Assembly: GCA_002211745.1 (NCBI GenBank)
Contig: CP022114.1
Location: 3,690,645 to 3,754,644 of the forward strand
Reading direction: 5' to 3'
Source: Kluyvera genomosp. 3
GTDB taxonomy: Bacteria; Pseudomonadota; Gammaproteobacteria; Enterobacterales; Enterobacteriaceae
Length of the DNA: 64,000 nt
Below the pieces are notes generated by a model. That model did no database searches and was not told the DNA's origin. It worked only from the letters and a program-made list of their open reading frames with translations. The number at the start of each line of letters is the position of its first letter. Within the stretch, counting starts at the first letter, position 1. Position numbers and translations under genes: made by a program. This document shows, in pieces, positions 44,751 through 60,883 of this stretch.

Positions 44751-44793
44751 GGTATGTTCATCGCATTACAAATTTATGCGAGGCGAGTTCCGA

Positions 44794-46668
44794 TTATTGC
44801 TGCTGGTCGATGATATCGCCGAGCTTAATCTTCGCGGATTTACGCAGGTTGTTCATCATCGCTTCGAAAGCGATCTGGGCATTGTTCTGAGTAATTCCCT
44901 GCACCATCGCTTTTTTCTGCGCTTCCGGCATTTCGCCTGCTTTCACTTCGTCCAGCGCCAGCAGAACCACATTGCCCTGCATATCGTTGCCGATACCGAA
45001 GCTTGGTTTATCTTTCTGCGGCAGCGGCAGTGAGAAGGCCGCCTGGCTCAGCGGATCCTGACCCGCGCGGCTCAGCGTTTTACTGGCGCTAAAGCTCAGA
45101 CCCGCCGCTTTCATCGCCTCGTCACCTTTACCGTCTTTCAGCGCCACCAGCAGCTTCTCAGCATCCAGTTTCGCCTGCTGTTCAGCTTTGTTGTGCTTAA
45201 CGATATCGGTCACCTGCGCTTTCACGTCGGCCAGCGGTTTCACCGCTTCGGCTTTGTGCTCGCTCACGCGCAGTACAAAGGCGCGATCGCCATCGACGGT
45301 AATAATATCGGAGTTGCTGCCCGGCATGCCGTTCTCGCCAACCAGACCGCCGTTAAAGATAGCGTCAGATACCGGTTTGAAGTTCAGCTCAGCGGGCAGG
45401 TTATTACGGTCAAACCAGCCGGTTTCGACAGCTTTAACACCTGCCGCCTGCTCTGCACCCGCCAGGGAGTCGTTATCATTGCTCGCCGCGTCGCTCACTT
45501 TCTGCTGCAGCGCATAGAATGCGTCGAGCGCTTTTTCCTGCTTCACTTTGTCGGCAATGTCCTTACGTACGTCCGCCAGCGGTTTTACCACCGCAGGCTG
45601 AACGTCATCCAGACGTGCGACCAGGAAGCCAACAGAAGATTTAATCACCCCAGACAGCTGGCCTTTCTCTTTCAGCCCGGCATTTTTCAGTTCGTCAGGG
45701 GTCGTCGAGGCTTCCAGCCAGCCCATATCACCGCCGTTACGTGCAGAGATAATATCGGCAGACTTGGTTTTCGCCAGTTCAGCGAAGTCAGCGCCTTTGT
45801 TCAGCTCGTCCAGCACGGCTTTCGCTTCCGCTTCAGTTTTGGTCTGAATCACGCTGTAGCGGTCACGCTGCGGCTGAGTGAACTGATCCTGATGCTGGTC
45901 GTAGTAAGACTGGATATCGTCGTCAGAGACGTCCTGGCTCATTGCCGCTGCATCCAGCTTGATGTAGCTAACGCGGAACTGTTCCGGCGCCACGAACTGA
46001 CCTTTGTTTTGTTCGTAGTAGCTCGAAATTTCCTGATCGCTCACCTGCTGTTTTGCCGCCAGTGCGTTGACGTCGATGGTCGCTTCACGTACCAGGCGCT
46101 GCTGGGATACCAGCGCCGCCAGCTGGTCGGTTTCGCCCGGCAGCATGAAGTCGGTGCCTGCAACGGCGTTAATCAGCTGCTGAGTGGTTAACTGGTTACG
46201 CAGCGCCTGAGCATACTGGTCAGGCGTCATGCCCATCTGATTCACCAGCGAGGTATAGCGGGTGTTATCAAATTTGCCGTCGTTCTGGAACGCCGGGGTA
46301 GCAAAAATCGCTTTACGCACCTGCTCATCGCTGATGCCAAGACCTAAGTCTTTCGCATACTGGTCCAGCAGCGCTTCGTCAATCAGGCGGTTCAGAACCT
46401 GCTGACGCATTGTTTTGATGTAGTTTTCGTTGGCCGCCAGCTCGGAGAACTGATCGCCCAGCTGTTGCTGCATACGGTTACGTTCGCTGGCAACGGCATT
46501 TTCAAACTGGCCGCGGCCGATTTCCTGGCCATTCACTTTCGCGGCAAAATTATTGTTACCGCCAATCAGGTAACCACTCACGCCGGTCAAAATGAACGAC
46601 ACGATAATGAGACCGAAAATGACTTTGATCACGACACTGTTAGCTGCCGTGCGTAAATTGTCCATCAT
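44794..46668 (-). CDS. ppiD: PpiD, membrane-anchored periplasmic chaperone of the SecYEG exit
   Basis: 624 residues, intact. One N-terminal membrane helix (VVIKVIFGLIIVSFILTGVS), SurA-like chaperone region (IGRGQFENAVASERNRMQQQ, TTQQLINAVAGTDFMLPGET), and an inactive-type parvulin domain (QRDRYSVIQTKTEAEAKAVL, GGDMGWLEAST). Helps nascent outer-membrane and secreted proteins leave the translocon. Downstream of hupB with a terminator between. Confidence 0.96.
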   Translation of the reverse strand: MMDNLRTAANSVVIKVIFGLIIVSFILTGVSGYLIGGNNNFAAKVNGQEIGRGQFENAVASERNRMQQQLGDQFSELAANENYIKTMRQQVLNRLIDEALLDQYAKDLGLGISDEQVRKAIFATPAFQNDGKFDNTRYTSLVNQMGMTPDQYAQALRNQLTTQQLINAVAGTDFMLPGETDQLAALVSQQRLVREATIDVNALAAKQQVSDQEISSYYEQNKGQFVAPEQFRVSYIKLDAAAMSQDVSDDDIQSYYDQHQDQFTQPQRDRYSVIQTKTEAEAKAVLDELNKGADFAELAKTKSADIISARNGGDMGWLEASTTPDELKNAGLKEKGQLSGVIKSSVGFLVARLDDVQPAVVKPLADVRKDIADKVKQEKALDAFYALQQKVSDAASNDNDSLAGAEQAAGVKAVETGWFDRNNLPAELNFKPVSDAIFNGGLVGENGMPGSNSDIITVDGDRAFVLRVSEHKAEAVKPLADVKAQVTDIVKHNKAEQQAKLDAEKLLVALKDGKGDEAMKAAGLSFSASKTLSRAGQDPLSQAAFSLPLPQKDKPSFGIGNDMQGNVVLLALDEVKAGEMPEAQKKAMVQGITQNNAQIAFEAMMNNLRKSAKIKLGDIIDQQQ

Positions 46669-46817
46669 GGTGTAACAACACTCCGCTGTAGGTGACTTTT
46701 ATACCTCGTGCAGCATACCACGTGTGGCCGCTGCGCGTGAGGGCGTATTTTGACAAGAAACCGGGCGGTTGTCAGCACAGACCGCATATAAACGCTTAAA
46801 AGTACGCAATAAGCCAT

Positions 46818-46845
46818 AAAAAAAGGCACATCAGATGATGCGCCC
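46818..46845 (-). terminator. Terminator of hupB
   Basis: Stem GGCGCATCA / TGATGTGCC (minus strand, one wobble pair) followed by a T tract, 35 bp past the hupB stop. Confidence 0.85.
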
Positions 46846-46880
46846 TTGTACTTTGCCACATTCCCTTAGCGGGAAAGCGA

Positions 46881-47153
46881 TCAGTTTACCGCGTCTTTCA
46901 GTGCTTTACCTGCACGGAAGCCTGGTACTTTCGCGGCAGCGATAGTGATCTCTTTACCGGTCTGAGGGTTGCGGCCAGTACGGGCAGCACGCTCTTTAAC
47001 AGCAAAGGTACCAAAACCTACCAGCGCAACGTCATCCCCAGCTTGCAGAGATTCAGTAACAGAAGCAATTAAAGCATCTAACGCACGTCCAGCTGCAGCT
47101 TTGGAGATATCCGCGCCAGCAGCAATTTTGTCAATCAGTTGAGATTTGTTCAC
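46881..47153 (-). CDS. hupB: HU-beta, nucleoid protein
   Basis: 90-residue DNA-bending histone-like protein, intact: [60 protein letters not shown], ending GKALKDAVN. The RxGRNPQTG arm inserts in the DNA minor groove. Forms HU with HU-alpha. Follows lon on the same strand, 209 bp away. Confidence 0.98.
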   Translation of the reverse strand: MNKSQLIDKIAAGADISKAAAGRALDALIASVTESLQAGDDVALVGFGTFAVKERAARTGRNPQTGKEITIAAAKVPGFRAGKALKDAVN

Positions 47154-47362
47154 TGTTCTCTTCCTCTCTTTATTATTTATATCGCACCTGAATCCTTCAG
47201 GGTGCGATCGCGGAGCAGTTATATCAGGACTCCCATGCCCTTACAACACCCGTTGTCGACGACACACCTGCCAGCCGTCTAAATTAGCGAGACAAAAAAA
47301 GGCTGGCAAGTCAGTTTACGCTTGCCAGCCCGCTTTTTATTAACGCTCTTTGCGCGAGGTCA

Positions 47363-49716
47363 CTATTTTGCGGTTACAACCTGCATGCCGGTCGGCTCAT
47401 TTTGCAGCGCAAGGGACAGAACTTCCTCAATTCGTTTCACCGGGTGAATGTCCAGATCCGCCAGAACGTTGTCTGGAATCTCTTCCAGATCGCGTTTGTT
47501 CTCATCAGGAATCAGAACAGTCTTAATGCCGCCACGGTGTGCTGCGAGCAGTTTTTCCTTCAGACCACCGATCGGCAGCACCTGGCCACGCAGGGTGATT
47601 TCACCCGTCATCGCCACGTCTGCACGCACCGGGTTACCGGTCAGGCAGGAAACCAGCGCGGTACACATCGCGATACCGGCACTCGGGCCGTCTTTCGGCG
47701 TTGCCCCTTCCGGCACGTGCACGTGAATGTCGCGTTTTTCGTAGAAATCCGGGTTGATACCCAGTTTTTCCGCGCGCGCGCGCACCACGGTCAGCGCCGC
47801 CTGAATGGACTCCTGCATCACTTCACCCAACGAACCGGTGTAAGTCAGCTTGCCTTTACCCGGTACGCAGGCGGTTTCGATGGTCAGCAGGTCGCCGCCC
47901 ACTTCAGTCCACGCCAGGCCGGTCACCTGACCCACGCGGTTTTCGTCGTCGGCGCGACCGTAGTCAAAGCGCTGAACGCCGAGGTAATCGTGCAGATTGT
48001 CGCCGTTAATCTCGATGTGCTTCAGCTCTTTGTCGAGCAGCAGCTGTTTAACCGCTTTGCGGCACAGTTTCGAAATTTCACGTTCCAGGCTACGGACACC
48101 CGCTTCACGCGTGTAGTAACGGATGATGCCGACGATTGCGCTGTCGTCCACCGTCAATTCGCCTTTTTTCAGGGCGTTACGCTCAATCTGCTTCGGCAGC
48201 AGATGGCGTTTGGCAATGTTCAGCTTTTCATCTTCGGTATAGCCGGACAGACGAATCACTTCCATACGATCCAGCAGCGGCGCCGGAATATTCATGGAGT
48301 TCGAGGTCGCCACAAACATCACGTCGCTGAGATCGTAGTCCACTTCCAGGTAGTGATCGCTGAACGCCACGTTCTGCTCGGGATCCAGCACTTCAAGCAG
48401 TGCGGACGCCGGATCGCCACGCATGTCGGAAGACATTTTGTCGATCTCGTCAAGCAGGAACAGCGGGTTTTTAACGCCCACTTTGGCCATTTTCTGGATC
48501 AGTTTGCCCGGCATCGAGCCAATATAGGTACGACGGTGGCCGCGGATTTCCGCTTCATCACGCACGCCGCCCAGCGCCATACGGATGTATTTGCGGCCGG
48601 TAGCCTTGGCGATAGACTGACCCAGAGAGGTTTTACCTACCCCGGCGGCCCTACCAGGCACAGAATCGGCCCCTTGATTTTGTTCACACGGCTTTGGACC
48701 GCGAGATACTCAAGGATGCGGTCTTTCACGCGTTCCAGACCGTAGTGGTCGGTATCGAGGATTTCCTGCGCCTGGCGAAGGTCTTTTTTGACCTTGCTGC
48801 GCGCGTTCCACGGCACCTGCACCATCCAGTCGATATAGCCGCGTACCACGGTCGCTTCCGCTGACATCGGTGACATCATTTTCAGCTTCTGCAGTTCGGC
48901 TTCGGTTTTTTCTTTCGCCTCTTTCGGCATTTTCGCCGCGTCGATCTTACGCTTCAACGCTTCGTTTTCGTCCGGCGCGTCGTCCATCTCGCCGAGCTCT
49001 TTCTGAATGGCTTTCATTTGCTCGTTCAGATAGTACTCGCGCTGCGATTTTTCCATCTGCTTTTTCACGCGGTTGCGAATACGCTTCTCAACCTGCAGCA
49101 GATCGATTTCCGACTCCATCATCGCCATCAGGTATTCCAGGCGTTCGTTGATGTCGGACATCTCGAGAACGGACTGCTTATCTGACAGCTTCAGCGGCAT
49201 ATGCGCAGCGATGGTGTCCGCCAGACGCGCAGGGTCGTCGATGCTGTTCAGCGACGTCAGCACTTCCGGTGGAATTTTCTTGTTCAGCTTGATATAGCCT
49301 TCAAACTGACCGATTGCCGTGCGCACCAGCACTTCCTGCTCGCGCTCTTCAATCTCCGGCGATTCCAGATACTCCGCCTTCGCCGAGAAGTGCTCGCCGT
49401 TATCAGACAGCGTGGTGATACGCGCGCGCTGAAGGCCTTCAACCAGTACTTTGACCGTACCGTCAGGCAGTTTCAGCATTTGCAAAATAGAGGCCACGGT
49501 CCCGACGGTGAAAAGATCGTTTACACCCGGCTCATCCGTTGAAGCGTCTTTCTGGGCGACCAGCATGATTTTTTTATCATGATCCATGGCCGCTTCCAGA
49601 CAACGGATAGATTTTTCCCGCCCTACAAATAAGGGAATGACCATGTGCGGATAAACCACCACATCGCGCAACGGCAATACGGGGATTTCAATGCGTTCAG
49701 AACGCTCAGGATTCAT
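47363..49716 (-). CDS. lon: Lon ATP-dependent protease (one break)
   Basis: AAA+ serine protease that degrades misfolded and regulatory proteins (SulA, RcsA, antitoxins). N domain [23 protein letters not shown]+ Walker [21 protein letters not shown], Walker [13 protein letters not shown]. Proteolytic dyad: Ser in [16 protein letters not shown] and Lys in [15 protein letters not shown] four-C run near 48642 (five expected) breaks the frame inside Walker A. Corrected length 784, exactly E. coli Lon. A sigma-32 promoter lies upstream. Confidence 0.97.
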
Positions 49717-49796
49717 AGAGCTCTCTCTTAGTTTAGTGTCCGCCAGGTAAACTGGTCATGCAACTGTGCTTCACACAACCATTAACATGTAACCAG

Positions 49797-49825
49797 TATA
49801 TGGGGATGTATTCCACACATTCAAC
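49797..49825 (-). promoter_or_regulatory. Heat-shock (sigma-32) promoter of lon
   Basis: On the minus strand: -35-like GTTGAA and -10 CCCCATATA, 14 bp apart, about 80 bp upstream of lon, closely matching the mapped E. coli lon heat-shock promoter region. Confidence 0.85.
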
Positions 49826-49844
49826 GCTATGAATACGGAAAAAT

Positions 49845-49872
49845 AAAAGGGGAGATAAAATCCCCCCTTTTT
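49845..49872 (-). terminator. Terminator of clpX
   Basis: GGGGGGA…TCCCCTTTT stem on the minus strand with T run, 28 bp past the clpX stop. Also contains a surviving six-C run. Confidence 0.85.
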
Positions 49873-49899
49873 GATTAACTGATTGTATGAACTGGTGAA

Positions 49900-51174
49900 T
49901 TATTCGCCAGATGCCTGCTGCGCTTCCGGCTTGCCGTAAATCAGCAGCGGCTCGCCTTGACCGGCAATGACCGACTCGTCGATGACCACTTTCTCAACGT
50001 CTTCCATGGAAGGCAGATCGTACATGGTTTCGAGCAGCGCGGCTTCCACGATGGAACGCAGGCCACGGGCGCCGGTTTTACGCGCCATGGCTTTCTTGGC
50101 GATAGCGTCCAGCGCTTCATCACGGAATTCCAGATCCACACCTTCGAGGTTGAACAGCGCCTGGTACTGCTTAGTCAGGGCGTTTTTCGGCTCTTTGAGG
50201 ATCTGAATCAGCGCTTCTTCGCTTAACTCAGTCAGCGTTGCTACCACCGGCAGACGACCGATAAACTCAGGGATCAGACCAAATTTGATCAGATCTTCCG
50301 GCTCAACCTGGCTCAGCAGTTCGCCTTCGCTGGCTTTATCCGTTTTCGATTTCACCGTCGCGCCAAAGCCAATACCCGAACCGGTTTCAACGCGGTTACC
50401 GATCACTTTATCCAGACCGGCAAACGCGCCGCCGCAGATGAAGAGGATCTTCGAGGTATCAACCTGCAGGAATTCCTGCTGCGGATGCTTACGTCCGCCC
50501 TGCGGCGGAACGGCCGCTACGGTGCCTTCAATCAGCTTCAGCAGCGCCTGCTGTACGCCTTCGCCGGACACGTCGCGGGTAATCGACGGGTTGTCAGATT
50601 TACGGGAAATCTTGTCAATTTCATCGATGTAAACAATACCGCGCTGCGCTTTCTGTACGTCGTAGTCGCACTTCTGCAGCAGTTTCTGAATAATGTTTTC
50701 AACGTCTTCACCAACATAACCCGCTTCGGTCAGGGTGGTGGCGTCCGCCATGGTGAACGGAACGTCCAGCAGGCGAGCCAGCGTTTCTGCCAGCAGGGTT
50801 TTACCGGAACCGGTTGGGCCGATCAGCAGAATGTTACTTTTGCCAAGCTCAACGCCGTTGTTGGTATCACCGTTACGCAGACGTTTGTAGTGGTTGTAGA
50901 CCGCAACGGCCAGCACCTTTTTCGCCTGTTCCTGACCGATAACATAGTCATCTAAGTGGTGGCGAATTTCGTGTGGCGTCGGCAGAGCACTGCGTTCACG
51001 ATGCGGCGCCACTTCTTTAATCTCTTCGCGAATGATGTCGTTACATAAGTCGACGCATTCGTCGCAGATATACACGGATGGGCCGGCGATGAGCTTACGC
51101 ACTTCGTGCTGGCTTTTGCCGCAAAAAGAGCAGTACAACAGTTTGCCCGAGCCATCTTTGCGTTTATCTGTCAT
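49900..51174 (-). CDS. clpX: ClpX, AAA+ unfoldase of ClpXP
   Basis: 424 residues, intact. N-terminal zinc-binding domain with four Cys ([30 protein letters not shown]) for adaptor binding. Walker [21 protein letters not shown], Walker [18 protein letters not shown], pore loop in the family GYVGEDVE. The IGF tripeptide in [16 protein letters not shown] docks on ClpP. Downstream of clpP on the same strand, 134 bp, the usual clpP-clpX order. Confidence 0.98.
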   Translation of the reverse strand: MTDKRKDGSGKLLYCSFCGKSQHEVRKLIAGPSVYICDECVDLCNDIIREEIKEVAPHRERSALPTPHEIRHHLDDYVIGQEQAKKVLAVAVYNHYKRLRNGDTNNGVELGKSNILLIGPTGSGKTLLAETLARLLDVPFTMADATTLTEAGYVGEDVENIIQKLLQKCDYDVQKAQRGIVYIDEIDKISRKSDNPSITRDVSGEGVQQALLKLIEGTVAAVPPQGGRKHPQQEFLQVDTSKILFICGGAFAGLDKVIGNRVETGSGIGFGATVKSKTDKASEGELLSQVEPEDLIKFGLIPEFIGRLPVVATLTELSEEALIQILKEPKNALTKQYQALFNLEGVDLEFRDEALDAIAKKAMARKTGARGLRSIVEAALLETMYDLPSMEDVEKVVIDESVIAGQGEPLLIYGKPEAQQASGE

Positions 51175-51308
51175 GAGTCAAAACCTCTTTTTAAGTTCTT
51201 TGTGCCGCATATGACGACGCAAATGCCATTCTTAAGCGCAAGCTGCTACGCAAGCGTTGTGCCGCCCTTAGTATTATATACCGTGCAGCGGCACGTGCCG
51301 TCATGACA

Positions 51309-51932
51309 TTAGTTACGTTGACTCAAAATTGAGTCAACCAGGCCATACTCGACGGCTTCAGAAGCGGACAGGAAGCGGTCACGTTCAGTGTCGCTTTCGA
51401 TCTGCTCCAGAGACTTGCCGGTATGGTGCGCCATAAGCTCATTCATACGTCCTTTCACCTTCAGGATCTCACGGGCGTGGATTTCGATATCCGTCGCCTG
51501 GCCCTGATAACCGCCCAGCGGTTGGTGAATCATCACGCGGGAGTTCGGCAAGCAGAAGCGCTTACCTTTTGCGCCTGCGGTCAGCAGGAACGCGCCCATC
51601 GACGCCGCTTGCCCCATACAGATGGTGCTGACGTCCGGCTTGATGAACTGCATGGTGTCATAAATAGACATCCCAGCCGTAATCACGCCACCTGGGGAGT
51701 TGATGTACAGGTAAATGTCTTTTTCCGGGTTTTCCGCTTCCAGAAACAGCATTTGCGCCACAATCAGGTTCGCCATGTGGTCTTCCACCTGGCCGGTCAG
51801 AAAGATGACACGCTCTTTAAGCAGACGGGAGTAGATATCAAAAGAACGTTCGCCACGGGAGGTCTGTTCAATGACCATCGGCACCAGGGCCATGTGGGGT
51901 GCAAAGTTATCTCGTTCGCCACTGTATGACAT
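51309..51932 (-). CDS. clpP: ClpP, proteolytic subunit of ClpXP/ClpAP
   Basis: 207-residue serine peptidase, intact. Propeptide-type N-terminus [20 protein letters not shown]. Catalytic Ser in [20 protein letters not shown], His in [13 protein letters not shown], Asp in [20 protein letters not shown]. Start at 51932 chosen because it gives the E. coli N-terminus; an in-frame ATG at 51965 adds 11 unrelated residues. Confidence 0.98.
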   Translation of the reverse strand: MSYSGERDNFAPHMALVPMVIEQTSRGERSFDIYSRLLKERVIFLTGQVEDHMANLIVAQMLFLEAENPEKDIYLYINSPGGVITAGMSIYDTMQFIKPDVSTICMGQAASMGAFLLTAGAKGKRFCLPNSRVMIHQPLGGYQGQATDIEIHAREILKVKGRMNELMAHHTGKSLEQIESDTERDRFLSASEAVEYGLVDSILSQRN

Positions 51933-52114
51933 TTCCGTCTCCTGGATAATAAATAAAATAGCCACAGCTTTCTGATTATAGAGATGCGGCGAGTGATTCG
52001 TTCCCCAGTAATGGGTACGATCTTACCCTATTTCAAGCATAACAATATTTTGTTGTTACGCTAACACCCAAACGGCGTTTTATCATGTCAGCTTTACTTA
52101 TCGCTGCAATAAAA

Positions 52115-52146
52115 AAAAACCCGTCACCAAAAGGCAACGGGTTTTT
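52115..52146 (-). terminator. Terminator of tig
   Basis: AAAAACCCGTTGCC / GGTGACGGGTTTTT (minus strand) with long T run, 28 bp past the tig stop. Confidence 0.88.
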
Positions 52147-52173
52147 CTCAAAACCGTAAACCGGGAAGCGAAA

Positions 52174-53480
<1,307 letters not shown>

Positions 53481-53730
53481 TCAAAAAAATCACAGTGCTC
53501 GGTCAACTCTGAATCATGCCTTGCAGTACTGGGACGTTCTCTTTTAATCAGAAACCATTCCCTGTAGCCAGAATCATCCCGAAGACATTCCGAAAAATAA
53601 GACGCAGCATTATAGCGGCATCACTTTTATGAGTCGAGAACGGTTATCACGCGTTGCTGCGGCATTTTTCACAATTCCCGGCTAATTTTTGTCTGAATAC
53701 TGTTTTTAGCGCTCAAAATTCAGACAAAAC

Positions 53731-53752
53731 AAAACGGCCCGCAGGCCGTTTT
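53731..53752 (-). terminator. Terminator of bolA
   Basis: Perfect AAAACGGCC / GGCCGTTTT stem with CGCA loop, T runs on both strands, 54 bp past the corrected bolA stop. Confidence 0.85.
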
Positions 53753-53805
53753 CTCATAATCTGTACGCAACATACTGGAAAAGTTCCGCGTTGCAAATGC
53801 CTTTT

Positions 53806-54122
53806 CTACGCGATAGTCCCGCGCCGCGACACGGCGGCGAGGCAAAAACGGTATCCTGTAAACCTTCCCACTCTTTACGCGTGTAGGTATGCAGTGCCAG
53901 AGCATGTACGGTGGAGGCAAACTCCTCTGTTAGGGTGCCATAGATCATTCGGTGGCGATTCAGGAAGCGTTCCCCGGTAAAGCGATCGCTCACCAGCACA
54001 ACTTTAAAGTGGCTCTCAGAGCCTGCCGGTACGTTGTGGCGGTAGCTTTCATCGACAACTTCCAGGAACACAGGATCAAACGCTGCCCTTAATTTTTCTT
54101 CGATTTGTTCACGCATCATCAT
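53806..54122 (-). CDS. bolA: BolA, stress/morphology regulator (one break near the end)
   Basis: Stationary-phase regulator with a KH-like fold; binds DNA and, with monothiol glutaredoxins, Fe-S clusters. [90 protein letters not shown]. As written the frame runs to 53754 with a foreign tail. Restoring one G near 53819 gives CRGAGTIA and a stop at 53806, 105 residues like E. coli. Start at the first of three ATGs, 7 bp after GGAGGAG. Confidence 0.95.
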
Positions 54123-54419
54123 GATATTACTCCTCCGACAACGTTAAGATGCCGCCTATCCCTTTAAATGTTAGCCGCTTTTACTGATTCCATTACACAA
54201 AGGCAACAAAAAATTAGCGTTCGCCTCATTTTATTTGTCAAGTAGATGAAGTTAACGCCTTTTACAATCCGTCCTCATCTGAAATCCTGCCGCAAACCGC
54301 TTCTTATTGCAGAAAAGCACCAACACGATGAAATTACATGCATTGCCTACTTCCCCTGACCGTTGGCGATGTTATGATGGCGGGAATTTTCAGTAAACAA
54401 TGCGTTTGAGAACCCTAAC

Positions 54420-54998
54420 ATGTTAAAAAAAATCCTCTTCCCACTGGTAGCACTGTTTATGTTGGCAGGATGCGCAACGCCGCCGACCACCGTTGACGTG
54501 TCGCCGAAAATCACACTGCCTCAGCAGGATCCGAGCCTGATGGGCGTGACCGTCAGCATTACCGGCGCCGACCAGCGTCAGGATCAGGCGCTGGCGAAAG
54601 TCACTCGCAACAACCAACTGGTGACCCTGACCGCGTCCCGCGACCTGCGCTTCCTGATGCAAGAAGTGCTGGAAAAACAGATGACCGCGCGTGGCTACAT
54701 GATTGGTCCGAACGGTGCGGTAAACCTGCAGATCATCGTTAATCAGCTGTACGCCGACGTTTCCCAGGGTAACGTGCGTTACAACATCAATACCAAAGCG
54801 GATATTGCTATCATCGCGACCGCCGCCAACGGTAACAAGATGACCAAAAACTACCGTTCTAACTATTCCGTTGAGGGCGCGTTCCAGGCCTCTAACCAGA
54901 ATATCGCCAATACCGTTGATAGCGTCCTGGGCGACACCATCGCCGATATGGCCCAGGACACCGCGATCCACGATTTCATCAAACAGAACGCTCGTTAA
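54420..54998 (+). CDS. yajG: YajG, lipoprotein of the AmpG operon
   Basis: 192 residues, intact. Signal MLKKILFPLVALFMLAGCAT with lipobox LAGC (Cys18). A conserved YajG domain follows: VDVSPKITLPQQDPSLMGVT, LVTLTASRDLRFLMQEVLEK, NLQIIVNQLYADVSQGNVRY. Function unknown; always paired with ampG in enterobacteria. 46 bp upstream of ampG with a hairpin between. Confidence 0.94.
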   Translation: MLKKILFPLVALFMLAGCATPPTTVDVSPKITLPQQDPSLMGVTVSITGADQRQDQALAKVTRNNQLVTLTASRDLRFLMQEVLEKQMTARGYMIGPNGAVNLQIIVNQLYADVSQGNVRYNINTKADIAIIATAANGNKMTKNYRSNYSVEGAFQASNQNIANTVDSVLGDTIADMAQDTAIHDFIKQNAR

Positions 54999-55006
54999 TC
55001 CTGTCT

Positions 55007-55031
55007 CAGACCCGGCACCTCGCCGGGTCTG
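55007..55031 (+). promoter_or_regulatory. Hairpin between yajG and ampG
   Basis: Perfect 10-bp stem CAGACCCGGC / GCCGGGTCTG with ACCTC loop but no T tract. Probably a partial terminator or mRNA-stabilising stem that sets the yajG:ampG ratio. Confidence 0.6.
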
Positions 55032-55044
55032 AACGTATACGCCT

Positions 55045-56528
55045 ATGTCTGCTCACTATCTGCGAATTTTTCAGCAACCGAAATCAGCCATTCTGCTGAT
55101 TCTTGGCTTTGCGTCCGGTTTACCGCTTGCCCTGACCTCAGGGACGCTCCAGGCGTGGATGACGGTCGAGAATATCGACCTGAAAACCATCGGTTTCTTC
55201 TCGCTTGTCGGACAGGCATATGTGTTTAAGTTTCTCTGGTCTCCGGTCATGGACCGCTATACGCCGCCATTCCTCGGGCGTCGTCGCGGCTGGCTGTTAA
55301 CCACCCAATGTTTGCTGCTTGCCGCCATTGCGGCGATGGGTTTCCTTGAACCCGCCACACAGCTGCGCTGGATGGCGGCGTTGGCGGTTGTTATCGCCTT
55401 CTGTTCCGCTTCGCAGGATATCGTCTTCGACGCCTGGAAAACCGACGTGCTGCCCGCCGAAGAGCGCGGGCCGGTGCGGCAATTAGCGTGCTGGGCTACC
55501 GCCTGGGGATGCTGGTTTCCGGCGGTTTAGCGCTGTGGCTTGCCGATAAGTGGCTGGGCTGGCAGGGCATGTACTGGCTGATGGCCGCGCTGCTGGTGCC
55601 CTGCATTATCGCCACGCTGCTGGCACCGGAACCAAGCGACGTTATTCCGGTACCTAAAAGCCTTGAGCAAGCGGTGGTTGCGCCGTTAAAAGATTTCTTT
55701 GGCCGCAACAACGCGTGGCTGATCCTGCTGCTGATTGTGATGTACAAGCTCGGCGATGCCTTCGCCATGAGCCTGACCACCACCTTCCTGATTCGCGGCG
55801 TTGGCTTTGACGCAGGCCAGGTCGGGATGGTCAACAAAACCCTTGGCTTATTCGCGACCATCGTCGGCGCACTGTACGGCGGCGTGCTGATGCAGCGTCT
55901 GACGTTGTTCCGCGCGCTGCTCATTTTCGGTATTTTGCAGGGTGTCTCCAACGCCGGTTACTGGATGCTGTCGGTCACCGACAAACATCTCTACTCGATG
56001 GCGGCGGCGGTGTTCTTTGAAAACCTGTGTGGCGGTATGGGCACCGCGGCGTTTGTCGCCCTGCTGATGACGTTATGCAATAAGTCGTTTTCCGCCACCC
56101 AGTTTGCGCTACTGTCGGCACTCTCTGCCGTAGGTCGCGTGTACGTCGGGCCAATTGCCGGCTGGTTTGTTGAAGCCCACGGCTGGCCAACGTTCTATCT
56201 TTTCTCCGTGGTCGCCGCCGTGCCGGGAATCTTCTTGCTGCTCGTCTGCCGACAAACGCTGGAGTATACCCAGCAAACCGAGCAGTTTATGCCGCGTACG
56301 GACTACAGCGGCGGCTATCGTCTGGCGCTGCGTCTGCTGTTAGTGGGTGTTGCGCTGCTGGGCATCTGGCTGCTGATGTTAATCAGCGATGCGCTGGATT
56401 TCTCAGCGCTATCGTGGTCAGCGAGGGTGCTTGAAGCGGGGGTAGCGATTGCCTTTGTTGGCATCGTTGTCGGCTGCCTGCTTGACTATCTGGCTCTGCG
56501 TAAAACATCGGTTCCGCTAAATAAGTAA
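55045..56528 (+). CDS. ampG: AmpG, muropeptide permease (one break)
   Basis: MFS importer of GlcNAc-anhydroMurNAc peptides for cell-wall recycling; supplies the signal for AmpC beta-lactamase induction where AmpR is present. MSAHYLRIFQQPKSAILLIL, GFASGLPLALTSGTLQAWMT, VMDRYTPPFLGRRRGWLLTT, SQDIVFDAWKTDVLPAEERG. A GGG near 55469 should be GGGG, restoring GAGAAISVLGYRLGMLVSGG. Corrected length 494. Second gene of yajG-ampG. Confidence 0.95.
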
Positions 56529-56991
56529 AAAATGCGGCCTATCCGATGTAATCACTACGCGTAATAATAACTCACGCATCGTATATAAAATTTTTTATTT
56601 GCGCTTTTGTGCGCTTTAGAATTCTGGAAATTACTGGAACGTTTAAAACAGGCTTTATTTCTTTAACCGATTCAGCAGCAGACCAATTAAATTTTCGTTT
56701 TTTGATTGTCTTTTATTTGATGATTAATTGTTAATTAATTGTATATTTTTGACAATGGTTATACCAATTGCCATCCTAACCCTTCCCTTATGCCCCTTTC
56801 GTTATAACGCCCGTCAGATGGGCATTCCGCCTGAAAAATAGACACATTCGGCAACATCTGTGACAAGCACGGCAGAACCCGGTAACACATAACTGACAGA
56901 GCCCCAATGATGTTTACAGTAATGTAACCTTCCCGTAAAATGACCCCACACTTTAAACGCCACCAACACCCCGTGGAATTGAGGTCGTTAC
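56529..56991. promoter_or_regulatory. Control region upstream of cyoABCDE
   Basis: About 460 bp, AT-rich, no gene. Holds the cyo promoter. A GTTAATTAATTGT string within 56727-56744 resembles ArcA/Fnr-type sites known to repress cyo at low oxygen. No ampG terminator is obvious. Confidence 0.6.
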
Positions 56992-57937
<946 letters not shown>

Positions 57938-57955
57938 GGGCCGAGGAAGAATACG

Positions 57956-60542
<2,587 letters not shown>

Positions 60543-60543
<1 letters not shown>

Positions 60544-60872
60544 TGAGTCATTCTAACGATCACAGCGGCGCATCCCACGGCAGCGTGAAGTCGTACATGA
60601 CAGGTTTTATCCTGTCTATCATCCTGACGGTGATCCCGTTCTGGATGGTAATGACCGGTAGCGCGTCGCATGCGGCAATTCTCGGCACCATTCTGGTGAC
60701 CGCTGTTGTGCAGATCGTCGTACATCTGGTGTACTTCCTGCACATGAACAGCAAGTCTGACGAAGGCTGGAACATGACCGCGTTTGTCTTTACCGTGATA
60801 ATCATTGCCATCGTGGTGGTAGGCTCCATCTGGATTATGTGGAACCTGAACTACAACATGATGGTTCACTAA
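60543..60872 (+). CDS. cyoD: CyoD, cytochrome bo3 oxidase subunit IV
   Basis: Small three-helix subunit, 109 residues, intact. [80 protein letters not shown]. Start at 60543 overlaps the cyoC stop; the longer in-frame start upstream is inside cyoC. Confidence 0.96.
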
Positions 60873-60883
60873 GAGCGGCGAGT

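Noticed and set aside
47402-48745. 447-codon plus-strand frame opposite lon
   Set aside because: Shadow of lon in a GC-rich gene; no start signal or family match.
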